Position numbers and translations under genes: made by a program. DNA of 36,951 nt from Corallococcus sicarius (GTDB lineage Bacteria > Myxococcota > Myxococcia > Myxococcales > Myxococcaceae). The stretch covers positions 1 through 36,951 of the forward strand of contig NZ_RAWG01000069.1 of the NCBI RefSeq assembly GCF_003611735.1. The letters are read 5' to 3'. Shown here one piece after another: positions 1 through 14,964 of this stretch (position 1 is the first letter of the stretch; each line of letters starts with the position of its first letter). A model generated the notes under the pieces. That model did not search any database and was not told the DNA's origin. It saw nothing but the letters and a program-made list of their open reading frames with translations.

Positions 1-7
1 GGGGTGG

Positions 8-11
<4 letters not shown>
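1..11 (-). CDS. Start of the next assembly-line gene (partial)
   Basis: An ATG on the minus strand (bases 11-9) overlaps the TGA of the upstream synthase (10-8) in an ATGA arrangement, the usual sign of translational coupling. Only M-T-T-P is visible before the window ends. The upstream protein finishes with a linker of the type that precedes a condensation domain, so a protein beginning with a C domain is expected here. That is inference; nothing of it can be read. Confidence 0.5.
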
Positions 12-6751
<6,740 letters not shown>

Positions 6752-6851
6752 CACCCCCGGGGTCATCCGACCATCCGATTTCCAGCAACCGCACTGTGTA
6801 GAGGCCGGGACGGACGAACCGATGCAGTCCCCAAGCATGCCATGTCTGTAC

Positions 6852-6879
6852 AGGAATCAACGGATACGCGCCGATTCCT
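6852..6879. promoter_or_regulatory. Inverted repeat upstream of the synthase
   Basis: AGGAATC (6852-6858) is repeated inverted as GATTCCT (6873-6879) with 14 bases between. The palindrome CTGTACAG (6846-6853) adjoins it. This lies about 100 bases upstream of the synthase ATG, in the 167-base gap 6752-6918, which shows nothing else clear. An operator or leader hairpin is possible; the function is inferred. Confidence 0.3.
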
Positions 6880-6918
6880 TGCTGGCAGGCGAGCCCCAGG
6901 CCGCCGCCCGGCATGGTT

Positions 6919-7797
6919 TCACAGAAAGCGGGAAAAGAAGGCCAACACCCGGCGTGGATACTCCTCCGGAGCGGCCTGGAGGTAGTCCCCGTGGCCGGCG
7001 CCGGACACGCGCCACTTCTCCCAGGGGCCCTGGCCCTGCCGCAGCAGGTCATCCAGGGAGGCCTCCGGTACCCAGGGGTCCTCCGTGCCCGCGATCAACA
7101 GGACGGGGCGGCGCGCCAGCGCGGCCATGTGCTGGGCCGGGCGCACCGCGTTCACGTCCACGCCCGCGCGCCGCATCACCTCCAGCGCCGGCCACAGGCC
7201 CAGGGGACCCCAGTGACCCAGCTCGTCCTGGAGCGCCTGCGCGGGCGCGACCGCCGCGGCCTCCACCACCACCGCCTTGAAGCGCGCGTCCTGCGCCGCC
7301 GCCTTCAGGACGGAGTAGCCGCCCAGCGAGAACCCCAGCGCCCCGATGCGCCGGGCATCCACCTCCGGCTGGAGGGCCGCGAAGTCCAGCGCCGCCACCA
7401 CCTGGGCCGCCTCGCGGTCACCATAGGTGGACACCGTCCCGGCGCTCTGCCCATGCGCGCCCAGGTCGAAGAGCACCAGCCCGTAGCCGGCCTCCGCGAG
7501 GAACCGGGCCTCGGGCAGCAGCTGGGTGCGGTTGCCTGACAGGCCATGGACCAGGACGACGAGCGCCCCGTTCTTCGGCGGCAGGTACCAGCCCTTGAGC
7601 TGGAGCCCCGTCGCGTCCTGGAACGCGATGTCGCGCAGTCCGGCGAAAGCCGCCTCTTCCGGGGGCCGCTCCACGGGCCGGCGCGGCGGGTACACCTCCG
7701 ATGCGATGTAGCGCGCGCTGCGCACCGCGACCCAGGCCGCCAGCACCAGCAGGCCCAGGCCTCCCAACAACAGCCCGGTGACGAGCAGGCGCTTCAT
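6919..7797 (-). CDS. Membrane-anchored alpha/beta hydrolase
   Basis: Alpha/beta-hydrolase fold protein of 292 residues. An N-terminal hydrophobic helix (~4-25) after MKR suggests a membrane anchor with the enzyme outside the cytoplasm. The oxyanion region is VLVHGLSGN (~81-89). The nucleophile is Ser157 in GFSLGG, with Asp240 in GTEDPW and His269 in GAGHGDY completing the triad. It resembles the dienelactone-hydrolase/BEM46-like family; the substrate is unknown. The ATG at 7797 overlaps the TGA of the DUF885 gene by four bases (ATGA), so the two are probably co-translated. A much longer upstream reading frame exists but would run antisense-like through the DUF885 gene and is rejected. The synthase lies 167 bases downstream on the same strand. 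Confidence 0.88.
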   Translation of the reverse strand: MKRLLVTGLLLGGLGLLVLAAWVAVRSARYIASEVYPPRRPVERPPEEAAFAGLRDIAFQDATGLQLKGWYLPPKNGALVVLVHGLSGNRTQLLPEARFLAEAGYGLVLFDLGAHGQSAGTVSTYGDREAAQVVAALDFAALQPEVDARRIGALGFSLGGYSVLKAAAQDARFKAVVVEAAAVAPAQALQDELGHWGPLGLWPALEVMRRAGVDVNAVRPAQHMAALARRPVLLIAGTEDPWVPEASLDDLLRQGQGPWEKWRVSGAGHGDYLQAAPEEYPRRVLAFFSRFL

Positions 7798-9548
7798 GCC
7801 TGTGCCTGGACCCCCGCCACCCACGCGTCCAGCTTCGCCTCCAGCACGTCCAGCGGCAGCGAGCCCGTCAGCAGCACCTGGTCGTGGAACGCCTTCACGT
7901 CGAAGCGCGCGCCCAGCGCCGCTTCCGCCCGCGCGCGCAGGGCGGTGATGCGCAGCTGGCCGACCTTGTACGCCAGCGCCTGGCCCGGCCACGCGATGTA
8001 GCGGTCCACCTCGTTGGTGACGTCCAGCTCCTGGCGCGGGGCGTTCTCCATGAAGAAGTCCAGGGCCTGCCGCCGCGTCCACCGCTTCGCGTGCAGGCCG
8101 GTGTCCACCACCAGCCGCACCGCGCGCCACATCTCGAAGGCGAGCTGGCCGAACTTGTCGTGCGGGTCGTCGTACAACCCCAGCTCATCCCCCAGGGACT
8201 CGCAGTACAGCGCCCAGCCCTCGTCGAAGGCCACGTAGGACGTGAAGCGGCGGAACTCCGGCAGCTGCGTCTGTTCCGACGCGAGGGCCACCTGGAAGTG
8301 ATGGCCCGGCACGGCCTCGTGCAGCGTCAGGGGCACCATCTCCCAGACGGGCCGCGTCTCCGGCCGGTAGAGGTTCACCTGGAAGGTGCCCGGGCGCGAG
8401 CCGTCCGCGGCGGCGGGGAAGTAGAAGCCCGTCGTCACGTCCGGGGCCATCGCCTCCGGGATGGGTTCGACGACGTAGGGCTTCTTCGGCATCGTCCGGA
8501 ACAGCCGCTCCAGCAGCGGATCAATGCGCTTCGCCAGGGCCCGGTAGCGCGCGAGCAGGGACTCGCCCGTGGGCTCGTAGAAGCGCGTCTCCGTGCGCAG
8601 CGACTCGAAGAAGCCCTGCAGCGTGCCGGTGAAGCCCGTCCGGGCCATCACCCGGGACATCTCCGCGCGCAGCCGCTGCACCTCCTGCAACCCCACCGCG
8701 TGGATCTCCTCCGGGGTCATCCGCGTCGTCGTGTGCCGGCGCGCGAGCACGGTGTAGAGCGCCTCGCCGTCCGGGAACTGCCACACGCCCACCGTCTCCG
8801 GGGCGGCGGGCAGGTACTCCGTCTGGAGGAAGTCCAGCGTGCGCCGCAGCGCCGGCACCACGCTGTTCAAGATGGCGGCGCGGCCCGCCTCGGACAGCCG
8901 CTGCGCGACGGCGGCGGGCACGTCCTTCGGGATGCGGGTGAAGGGACTGTAGAAGCCGCTCTGCGTGGCGTCAGTGACGAGCTGCCGCTCCAACTGCGGC
9001 GGGATGCGCTGGAGCACGATGCGCGGGTGGATGCGGTGATGGCGCATGCCCTCTCGCATCAGCGCCACCACCTGATCCGCGTAGGTGCCGAACCCCTCCA
9101 GCCGCTTCACCCAGTCCTCGTAGTCCTGGACCGTCTCGAAGCGGAGCATGTCCGCCAGCTGGTACGCCGTCTGGAGCCCGGGCGGCTGCTTGAGCCCCTC
9201 CGGCAGGCCGCCCATCTGGTTGAGGGGCAGCAGGTGGCTCTTCACCCCGTACTCCTCCACCCACGTCGCGTGCATCCGCCGGAAGAGGTCCAGGTGGAGC
9301 CGGTCCGCGTCGTCATCCAGCGCGGCGCGGTCCACCCGGGAAAGCTTCGCCAGCACGTCGTGGCTGTGCCGGTGGTCGGCCTCCAGCGCCGCGAGGCTCA
9401 GGTCGTCCCACCGGTCGTTCCAGCGCCGGTCCCCCAACAGCGAGGCATAGGTCGGGTACTGCTGGAGTGAGTACTGCCACTCCGCTTCCAGCAACGCGTG
9501 CAGCGCGGCGGAGGCGCCGCCGCGCTGGGAGGTGGACTCGACGGACAT
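7794..9548 (-). CDS. DUF885 family metallohydrolase
   Basis: A 584-residue protein of the DUF885 family, which is related to zinc metallopeptidases. The metal-binding signature HEAVPGHH is at 410-417, and a further probable ligand or catalytic Glu sits in FDEGWALY at ~441-448. Full-family length suggests it is intact. No signal peptide is visible, so this copy looks cytoplasmic, although many relatives are lipoproteins. It is followed by the hydrolase gene with an ATGA overlap and preceded by the NYN gene with a 27-base gap, making a probable operon. Peptide or ester hydrolysis is the family-level expectation; the substrate is unknown. Confidence 0.9.
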   Translation of the reverse strand: MSVESTSQRGGASAALHALLEAEWQYSLQQYPTYASLLGDRRWNDRWDDLSLAALEADHRHSHDVLAKLSRVDRAALDDDADRLHLDLFRRMHATWVEEYGVKSHLLPLNQMGGLPEGLKQPPGLQTAYQLADMLRFETVQDYEDWVKRLEGFGTYADQVVALMREGMRHHRIHPRIVLQRIPPQLERQLVTDATQSGFYSPFTRIPKDVPAAVAQRLSEAGRAAILNSVVPALRRTLDFLQTEYLPAAPETVGVWQFPDGEALYTVLARRHTTTRMTPEEIHAVGLQEVQRLRAEMSRVMARTGFTGTLQGFFESLRTETRFYEPTGESLLARYRALAKRIDPLLERLFRTMPKKPYVVEPIPEAMAPDVTTGFYFPAAADGSRPGTFQVNLYRPETRPVWEMVPLTLHEAVPGHHFQVALASEQTQLPEFRRFTSYVAFDEGWALYCESLGDELGLYDDPHDKFGQLAFEMWRAVRLVVDTGLHAKRWTRRQALDFFMENAPRQELDVTNEVDRYIAWPGQALAYKVGQLRITALRARAEAALGARFDVKAFHDQVLLTGSLPLDVLEAKLDAWVAGVQAQA

Positions 9549-9575
9549 GGATGGACTCCGGAAGGGGGACCGCGA

Positions 9576-10163
9576 CTACACGAACAGCGTCGGATCGAAC
9601 TCGTCCACGTTGACCGGCAGGATGCGGGGCAGGGGACGCTGGAAGACGCGGGCGTTGAGCTCCAGGTCGACGATCTTCAGACCCGAGGGGACCAGCTCCC
9701 GGAAGCGCTGGCTCACGTACTCGCGAAGGCCCAGCACGGCCACCTGGCGCTTCTCCTCCAGCAGCGGCTTGAGCGCCTCCGCGAAGTCCGCGCCGTCGTG
9801 GCTCGCGAGGCCCACCGCCGCGCCCGGGCGCTGCGTGCGGATGTTCTCCAGCAGCTTCAGGATGCCCAGGTCCACGACCTTCTGGTCCGGACGGCCGTGC
9901 AGCAACGCGACCTCGCAGCCCGCGGACTTCAGGGCGCGCACGAAGCCAATCATCGCGTCCGGCAGCTGCTCCCCGCGCGCGTTCAGCACCACCACGCAGC
10001 GCACCGGCTTGGGGAAGTAGGTGTCGCAGAAGGCGATGAGACGGTCGAACTGCACCCGGTCTCCAGGTTCGGGCTTGCGGCCTACGATGTTGGAGACGGC
10101 CCAGTCGACGTTCTCGGCGTCGATGAGCACGTAGGAGGCGGCGGCTGGACGAACGGAATTCAT
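9576..10163 (-). CDS. NYN/PIN-like domain protein (putative RNase)
   Basis: A 195-residue protein with the NYN (LabA/DUF88, PIN-like) layout. An early acidic motif VLIDAENVDW (~12-21) is followed by a central Rossmann-like core and then ASHDGADFAEAL near residue 115-126, the position of the second acidic cluster that binds metal in this fold. Such proteins are predicted metal-dependent ribonucleases. The ATG at 10163 begins MNSVRPAAASY; the longer frame upstream runs through the LysR gene out of frame and is rejected. It sits 44 bases after the LysR stop and 27 bases before DUF885, all on the minus strand. The family assignment is by motif only. Confidence 0.78.
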   Translation of the reverse strand: MNSVRPAAASYVLIDAENVDWAVSNIVGRKPEPGDRVQFDRLIAFCDTYFPKPVRCVVVLNARGEQLPDAMIGFVRALKSAGCEVALLHGRPDQKVVDLGILKLLENIRTQRPGAAVGLASHDGADFAEALKPLLEEKRQVAVLGLREYVSQRFRELVPSGLKIVDLELNARVFQRPLPRILPVNVDEFDPTLFV

Positions 10164-10207
10164 GGTCGGGACAATACGCGGGCGGCTGGCCGTTGGGAGG
10201 GGCTTCT

Positions 10208-11092
10208 TCAACCCACCCGGATCCGTTTGAACTCCTCCAACAACAATTCGGAAACACGTCGCACCCGGGGAATATCCAGCGCGGACCGTGCGCAGACGAG
10301 GTGGGTCTGGCTCCGGGCGAAGGGGCCCAGGTCCAGCTCCAGCGGCACCAGCCGGCTCGTGCGTTTGAAGCGGTGCGGCATGTTCGGGAGCACCATCGCG
10401 CCCAGCCCGGCCTCGGCCGCCGCGAGCAGCACCAGGAAGTTGTCCGCGGTGAATGACGGCGTGAAGCCGGGGATGAGCGACTCCAGCTGGGGGTTGGGGG
10501 GCACCGCGTCGAACGGGGGCGCCCAGGCCACCCAGGGCAGCTCCTGGAGCGTCACCTTCCGGGACAGCCGGGCCTTGAGCTCCTTGGAGACGAAGACGCC
10601 GTTGACGATGTCCAGCGTGTCCACGCACTGGAGGTCGGGCGTCGCCGGGGGGCGGGCGCGCAGCGCGAGGTCCGCCTCGCCGCGTCCCAGGTCCAGGTAC
10701 TGCACCTGTGACTGCACCTCCAGCCGCAGGCCCGGGTGCTTGCGTGCGACGAACGCCGCGAAGGGGGCCAGGAAGTCGGCGCTCATGTAGGGCGTGCCCG
10801 TCACCCGCACGATGCCCCGGGGGGAGTGGTCCGTGGACTCGGCGGCGCGGTGCAGCTCCCCGGCCCACTCCGCCATCTTCTTCGCGGGCACCACCCACCG
10901 CTCGCCGGCCGCCGTCAGCGCCGCGCCGTCCACGCTCCGCCGGAACAGCGCCGCGCCCACCGCGTACTCCAGCGCGGCCAGCCGGCGGCTCACCGTGGGC
11001 TGGCCGATGCGCAGGCGCCGCGCGGCCCCGCTGAAGCTGCCCGTCTCCGCGATGGCGAGGAACAGCCGGGCGTCATCCCAGGAGATATCCAT
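10208..11092 (-). CDS. LysR-family transcriptional regulator
   Basis: A 294-residue LysR-type regulator. The N-terminal winged helix-turn-helix (~5-62) contains ETGSFSGAARRLRIGQPTVSRRLA split over the usual helices, followed by a substrate-binding effector domain (~90-290). It is divergent from the metallo-beta-lactamase lipoprotein gene at 11199, the classic arrangement for a LysR regulator and its target. It is also codirectional with the NYN gene downstream, so it could head that operon. The start codon lies inside an inverted repeat (11087-11100), compatible with autorepression. The effector is unknown. Confidence 0.92.
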   Translation of the reverse strand: MDISWDDARLFLAIAETGSFSGAARRLRIGQPTVSRRLAALEYAVGAALFRRSVDGAALTAAGERWVVPAKKMAEWAGELHRAAESTDHSPRGIVRVTGTPYMSADFLAPFAAFVARKHPGLRLEVQSQVQYLDLGRGEADLALRARPPATPDLQCVDTLDIVNGVFVSKELKARLSRKVTLQELPWVAWAPPFDAVPPNPQLESLIPGFTPSFTADNFLVLLAAAEAGLGAMVLPNMPHRFKRTSRLVPLELDLGPFARSQTHLVCARSALDIPRVRRVSELLLEEFKRIRVG

Positions 11093-11121
11093 GAATGGAT
11101 GGCATCATGCCGTCTTGACGG
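11087..11121. promoter_or_regulatory. Inverted repeats in the LysR/lactamase divergent region
   Basis: ATCCAT-GA-ATGGAT (11087-11100) overlaps the LysR start codon, and CCGTC-TT-GACGG (11110-11121) follows 10 bases later. Both are perfect short palindromes in the 106-base region between divergent genes. LysR proteins usually bind such sites; which protein binds is inferred. Confidence 0.4.
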
Positions 11122-11198
11122 ATTCCCATCCACTGGCGCATCCCGCATCTTGCGGCCTGTTCTGAACGCCCGGGCCCGTCCCGGAAGGGGTTTCCGCC

Positions 11199-12125
11199 AT
11201 GAAGTCCGTCCTGCTCGCGCTCTGCCTCACCGTGGTCGGCACCGGCTGCGCCACGACCTCCCACGACTTCCAGCGGTCCGCGCTGGGGGTGTCGAAGCCG
11301 GCGACCGAGCTGCTCGCGGAGCTGGAGGTGCCGGGGCCGGTGGAGCTGGAGACCGTCACCTCCTGTGACTGGGCGGTGGAGCGCGGCGGCCTCATCAACC
11401 TGGACCACCCGACGGCGAAGGCCGCGCACCTGGAAGACGGGGACGAGCCCGTGAAGATCTTCTTCCACGCGCTGCGCCACCCGACGCGGGGGCTGTACAT
11501 CGTGGACACCGGCGTGGAGACGGCGCTGCGGGACGCGCCGGGCCGCTCGGCGATGCGGGGCGTCGTGGCGAGCGCGATGCACCTGGAGAAGATGACGGTG
11601 CACCAGCCGCTGGGCGAGTGGCTGACGCGCCAGCCGCAAGCGCTGTCCGGCGTCTTCCTCACGCACCTGCACCCGGACCACATCACGGGCATGGCGGACG
11701 TGCCGGCGGGGACGCCCGTGTTCACCGGCCCGGGTGAGGCGTCCGAGCGCGCGTTCGTGAACCTGCTGGTGCAGGGCGCCGTGGACAGCGCGCTGGAGGG
11801 CAAGCCGGCGCTGTCGGAGTGGGGCTACACCGAGGACCCGCAGGGGCTCTTCGACGGCGCGGTGGACGTGTTCGGGGACGGGTCGGTGTGGGCGCTCTGG
11901 GTGCCGGGGCACACGCCGGGCAGCACCGCGTACCTGGTGCGCTCGACGCAGGGGCCGGTGTTGCTCCTGGGGGACGCCAGCCACACGCGCTGGGGCTGGG
12001 AGCACGACGTGGAGCCGGGCACCTTCACCCACGACGGGCCGCGCAGCGTGGTGAGCTTCAAGAAGCTGCGCGCGTTCGTCGCGGCGCATCCCGCGGTGCA
12101 GGTGCGCTTCGGCCACCAGCATTGA
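11199..12125 (+). CDS. Metallo-beta-lactamase fold lipoprotein
   Basis: A 308-residue MBL-fold hydrolase with a lipoprotein signal peptide (MKSVLLALCL...VGTGC, lipid-modified Cys17). The signature HxHxDH is present as HLHPDH at 156-161, with later elements GHTPGS and GDASHT and a final RFGHQH. This is the layout of lactonase-like or glyoxalase II-like enzymes; the substrate cannot be read. The start is supported by GGAAGGGG about 10 bases upstream. It is divergent from a LysR gene. The 3' end overlaps the convergent GlxA-type gene by 68 bases, so the last ~22 codons are antisense to that gene's C-terminal tail. Confidence 0.9.
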   Translation: MKSVLLALCLTVVGTGCATTSHDFQRSALGVSKPATELLAELEVPGPVELETVTSCDWAVERGGLINLDHPTAKAAHLEDGDEPVKIFFHALRHPTRGLYIVDTGVETALRDAPGRSAMRGVVASAMHLEKMTVHQPLGEWLTRQPQALSGVFLTHLHPDHITGMADVPAGTPVFTGPGEASERAFVNLLVQGAVDSALEGKPALSEWGYTEDPQGLFDGAVDVFGDGSVWALWVPGHTPGSTAYLVRSTQGPVLLLGDASHTRWGWEHDVEPGTFTHDGPRSVVSFKKLRAFVAAHPAVQVRFGHQH

Positions 12126-13089
12126 GCTTCCGTGGCGGAGCCCCGGCGCCACCGCTCCGGAACGCGCGGCGGTAGGCCAGGGGACTGGTGGCGACGAAGC
12201 GTTGGAAGTGTTCGCGGAAGGTGGTCGCGGACCCGAAGCCCACCTTCGCGGCGACCGCCTCCACGGACTGGCCCGTGGTCTCCAGCAGGTGCTGGGCTCG
12301 GCGCACCCGGGCGCGGAGCAGCCACTGGAGGGGCGTGGTGCCCGTCTGTTCCCGGAAGCGGCGGCTCAAGGTGCGCTCGCTCATCGCCGCGCGCCGTGCG
12401 AGGGATGGCAGCGTCAAGGGCTTGTGGAGGTGGTCCTCCATCCACCGCAGCACGGGCTCCAGCGAACTCCCTTCCGGCGATGGTGGCACGTGCGTGATGA
12501 ACTGGGATTGGCCGCCGTCGCGCTCCAGCGGCATGACGGCCAGTCGGGCCGCGTCGGCCGCCACCGCGGAGCCATGGTCGCGCCGCACCAGGTGGAGGCA
12601 GAGGTCGAGCCCCGCCGCGGCGCCCGCTGACGTCAGGAATTGCCCGTTGTCGACATACAGGACGTTGGGGTCCACCTGGATGGCCGGGTGGCGACGGGCC
12701 AGCTCCTCCGCGGCCAGCCAGTGGGTCGTCGCGCGCAGGCCGTCGAGCAGTCCCGTGGAGGCCAGGACGAACGCGCCGGAGCAGATGGACGCGATGCGCG
12801 CGCCCCGGGCCGCCGCCGCGCGGACCGCGCTCACGAGCCGTGGCGGAACAGGGGCGGAGATGTCCGCGATGCCGGGCAGCATGATGGTGTCCGCCCGCGC
12901 CAGCTCTCGCAGGCCGTAGCGGGTCTTCAGCTGGAAGGAGCCCGCCTGGACCTCGGGCGTCACGCCGCAGACCCGGACCTGGTAGCCGGAAGCCCCACCG
13001 GGAAGCCGGACCCGTTCGAAGACCTCGCACGGTATCGAGAGGTCGAAGGGAACGACCCCATCCAGGGCGACGATGGCGACGACGTGCAT
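12058..13089 (-). CDS. GlxA-type AraC regulator with DJ-1/PfpI domain
   Basis: A 343-residue regulator. The N-terminal DJ-1/PfpI-like amidotransferase fold (~1-190) has the Cys elbow ASICSGAFVLA (~99-109). It is followed by an AraC-type double helix-turn-helix (~215-315) with LARRAAMSERTLSRRF and the second-helix signature VGFGSATTFREHF. The family regulates catabolic or stress genes; the ligand is unknown. The C-terminus runs ~30 residues past the usual end (SPLAYRRAF), is Pro/Arg/Ala-rich, and is encoded opposite the end of the lactamase gene, so it may be non-functional read-on. It is divergent from the two small membrane-protein genes starting at 13192. Confidence 0.9.
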   Translation of the reverse strand: MHVVAIVALDGVVPFDLSIPCEVFERVRLPGGASGYQVRVCGVTPEVQAGSFQLKTRYGLRELARADTIMLPGIADISAPVPPRLVSAVRAAAARGARIASICSGAFVLASTGLLDGLRATTHWLAAEELARRHPAIQVDPNVLYVDNGQFLTSAGAAAGLDLCLHLVRRDHGSAVAADAARLAVMPLERDGGQSQFITHVPPSPEGSSLEPVLRWMEDHLHKPLTLPSLARRAAMSERTLSRRFREQTGTTPLQWLLRARVRRAQHLLETTGQSVEAVAAKVGFGSATTFREHFQRFVATSPLAYRRAFRSGGAGAPPRKLNAGGRSAPAPRDAPRRTRAAS

Positions 13090-13191
13090 GGCGGGAAGAT
13101 GCCAGTCCGCCGGGTTTCCGCCAAGCGGGCGACCGTGGCGGGAAGTCGTCGAAGATTGGCGTTTCCGCTACTCACGTGCCTGGGAGGGCCC

Positions 13192-13614
13192 ATGCCATAC
13201 GGACCTGCATGGCGATGGGCGCCATCCGGTTCCGGAAGGTGGCTGGTGCTGCTCTACCGCGTCCTGCTCCTGTTCAAGTTCGTCGGCGTGGTGCTCTACG
13301 GGGGCGGGCTCATCGGGGCGCTGGTGGCCACGAGCGCTGCGGACCGCAAGCGCGCGGTGCACGCCATCGCGTCGCCGGGGTTGGTGGTGACGTGGACGGC
13401 CGGCTACTTCCTCACGCTCCAGCTCAACGTCGCGCTGACGGAGCCGTGGATTGTGGGCGGGCTGTCCCTGTCGCTGGTGTCGCAGCTCGCGCTCGTCGCC
13501 ATGGCCACGCGCGAGCGACGCACGGGGGTGGGGGCGTGGCTCGCCGCCGTGCCCTTCTTGCTGGTGTTGGTGTTGATGATCTTCCGGCCGCGCTGGCCCG
13601 GGGTGGACCCATGA
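13192..13614 (+). CDS. Small integral membrane protein
   Basis: A 140-residue protein with about four hydrophobic helices (roughly 20-45, 60-80, 88-105, 112-132) and a basic, Trp-rich N-terminus. I do not recognise the family with confidence. The ATG at 13192 has GGGAGG seven bases upstream. Its TGA overlaps the next ATG (ATGA at 13611-13614), so the two proteins are probably made together. It is divergent from the GlxA-type regulator, which may control it. Longer in-frame extensions upstream cross the regulator gene and are rejected. Confidence 0.75.
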   Translation: MPYGPAWRWAPSGSGRWLVLLYRVLLLFKFVGVVLYGGGLIGALVATSAADRKRAVHAIASPGLVVTWTAGYFLTLQLNVALTEPWIVGGLSLSLVSQLALVAMATRERRTGVGAWLAAVPFLLVLVLMIFRPRWPGVDP

Positions 13615-13910
13615 ACGCGCTGCGACAGCTCCGGCTCATCGCCTTCCTGGAGGGGATGTCCTTCCTGGGGTTGCTCTTCATCGCGATGCCGGTGAAGTAC
13701 CTGCTCGGTCAGCCCCTGGCGGTGCGCATCGCGGGCAGCGTGCACGGGCTCCTGTTCCTGCTCTTCGTTTCCTCGCTGTTCCGCGCCGCCGCCGAGCACG
13801 AATGGCCGGTGCGTCGCTCGCTCGCGGCGTTCGGGGCGTCGCTGGTGCCGTTCGGGACGTTCGTGCTGGACCGGGCGCTCAAACGCGAACAGGAAGAGAC
13901 CCGGGGCTGA
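13611..13910 (+). CDS. DUF3817 membrane protein
   Basis: A 99-residue protein matching the DUF3817 pattern: an N-terminal RLIAFLEGMSFLGLLFIAMPVKY helix (in two parts), a middle HGLLFLLFVSSLF helix and a C-terminal FGASLVPFGTFVLDR helix, giving three membrane spans. Members are conserved bacterial inner-membrane proteins of unknown function. Translationally coupled to the upstream membrane protein through ATGA. Ends convergently 21 bases from the LysR gene; the intervening CCGGG/CCCGG arms flanking GAGCGCTC could form a hairpin. Confidence 0.85.
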   Translation: MNALRQLRLIAFLEGMSFLGLLFIAMPVKYLLGQPLAVRIAGSVHGLLFLLFVSSLFRAAAEHEWPVRRSLAAFGASLVPFGTFVLDRALKREQEETRG

Positions 13911-13931
13911 GCGCTCCCGGGGCCATACGCA

Positions 13932-14870
13932 TCACGACCGCGTGCCCTTCCGGGCGCGCCCGCGCGTTGGCGTGGAGGCCGGGGCCGCCGTGTCCTCGAA
14001 GGCGCTGGAGACGAAGTCGACGAAGACGCGGACGCGGGGCGACAGGTGTCGGCGCTCCGGATAGACGACGTACAGGTCGGGCCCGGGCGTGTGCACGGCG
14101 GTGAGCAGGGCCTGGAGCTGCCCTGCCGCCAGGGCCTGCGTGGCGACGAACTCCGGGATGCGTGCGATGCCCACGCCCTCCAGCGCCATCGCCAGCAAGG
14201 CTTCGTTGTTGTCGGACGCGAAGGGGCCGGGCACCTCCACCGGGTTGCCATCCAGCCTCCACGGGACGCGCTGCCCGTCACGCAGGTAGGCCAGACACGC
14301 GTGGCGCTGGAGGTCCTCCACCTTTCGCGGCGTGCCGTGCCGGCGCAGGTACGCGGGCGCGGCGCAGATGACCGCCCGTGTCCCGCCCAGGCGTCGGCGG
14401 ATCAGCCGCGCATCCGCGCTCTCCCCCATGCGCAGCCCCACGTCCATCCGCTCCTCCACCAGGTCGATGAAGCGGTCCGTGAGCCCCAGCTCGCACTGCA
14501 CCTGCGGGTACGCGGCCAGGAACGCCGGCAGCCGGGGCACCAGCCAGTAGCGCCCCAGGTCCATGGGCGCGGTGATGCGCAACGGGCCCCGAGGCCCCCG
14601 CGACTCCCGCAGCTCCCCCTGCGCGGCTTCCAGCTCCGCCACGATGCGCTGGCCCCGTTCGAAGAGGGACAACCCCTCCGGCGTCGGCTGGAGCGTCCGG
14701 GTGCCGCGCTGGAGGAGCAGCACCCCCAGGCGGCCCTCCAGGCGGGCCACCGTCTTGCTGACCGCGGAGGGAGACACCCCGAGCGCCCGCGCCGCCGCGC
14801 TGAAGCTGCCGGTCTCGAGCGTGCGCACGAAGGCACCCAGCCCGGCGAGGGGCTCCTGGAGGAGGGTCAT
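13932..14870 (-). CDS. LysR-family transcriptional regulator
   Basis: A 312-residue LysR regulator. The HTH spans ~10-65 (TGSFSAAARALGVSPSAVSK), with the CrgA-like effector domain following (ITAPMDLGRYWLVPRL near residue 98). It belongs by motif to the group that commonly controls a divergent dehydrogenase or epimerase gene. The divergent gene at 14965 encodes an NAD-binding epimerase-like protein, separated by 94 bases. The short dyad TTC-AC-GAA just upstream of the start could be part of a LysR site. The C-terminal tail after ~300 is basic (RGRARKGTRS). Confidence 0.92.
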   Translation of the reverse strand: MTLLQEPLAGLGAFVRTLETGSFSAAARALGVSPSAVSKTVARLEGRLGVLLLQRGTRTLQPTPEGLSLFERGQRIVAELEAAQGELRESRGPRGPLRITAPMDLGRYWLVPRLPAFLAAYPQVQCELGLTDRFIDLVEERMDVGLRMGESADARLIRRRLGGTRAVICAAPAYLRRHGTPRKVEDLQRHACLAYLRDGQRVPWRLDGNPVEVPGPFASDNNEALLAMALEGVGIARIPEFVATQALAAGQLQALLTAVHTPGPDLYVVYPERRHLSPRVRVFVDFVSSAFEDTAAPASTPTRGRARKGTRS

Positions 14871-14964
14871 TCACGAACTCTAGGAACAGGTGGTGTGCCC
14901 TACAAGCCACTACCCCTCCCGCGCGGAACAACGCAGTTTACGAAGCCTCTCACAGGAGCAGTCC

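Noticed and set aside
13900-13925. Hairpin between DUF3817 and LysR genes as a firm terminator
   Set aside because: The CCGGG/CCCGG arms flanking GAGCGCTC are short, self-complementary and common by chance in GC-rich DNA; mentioned only within the gene entry.
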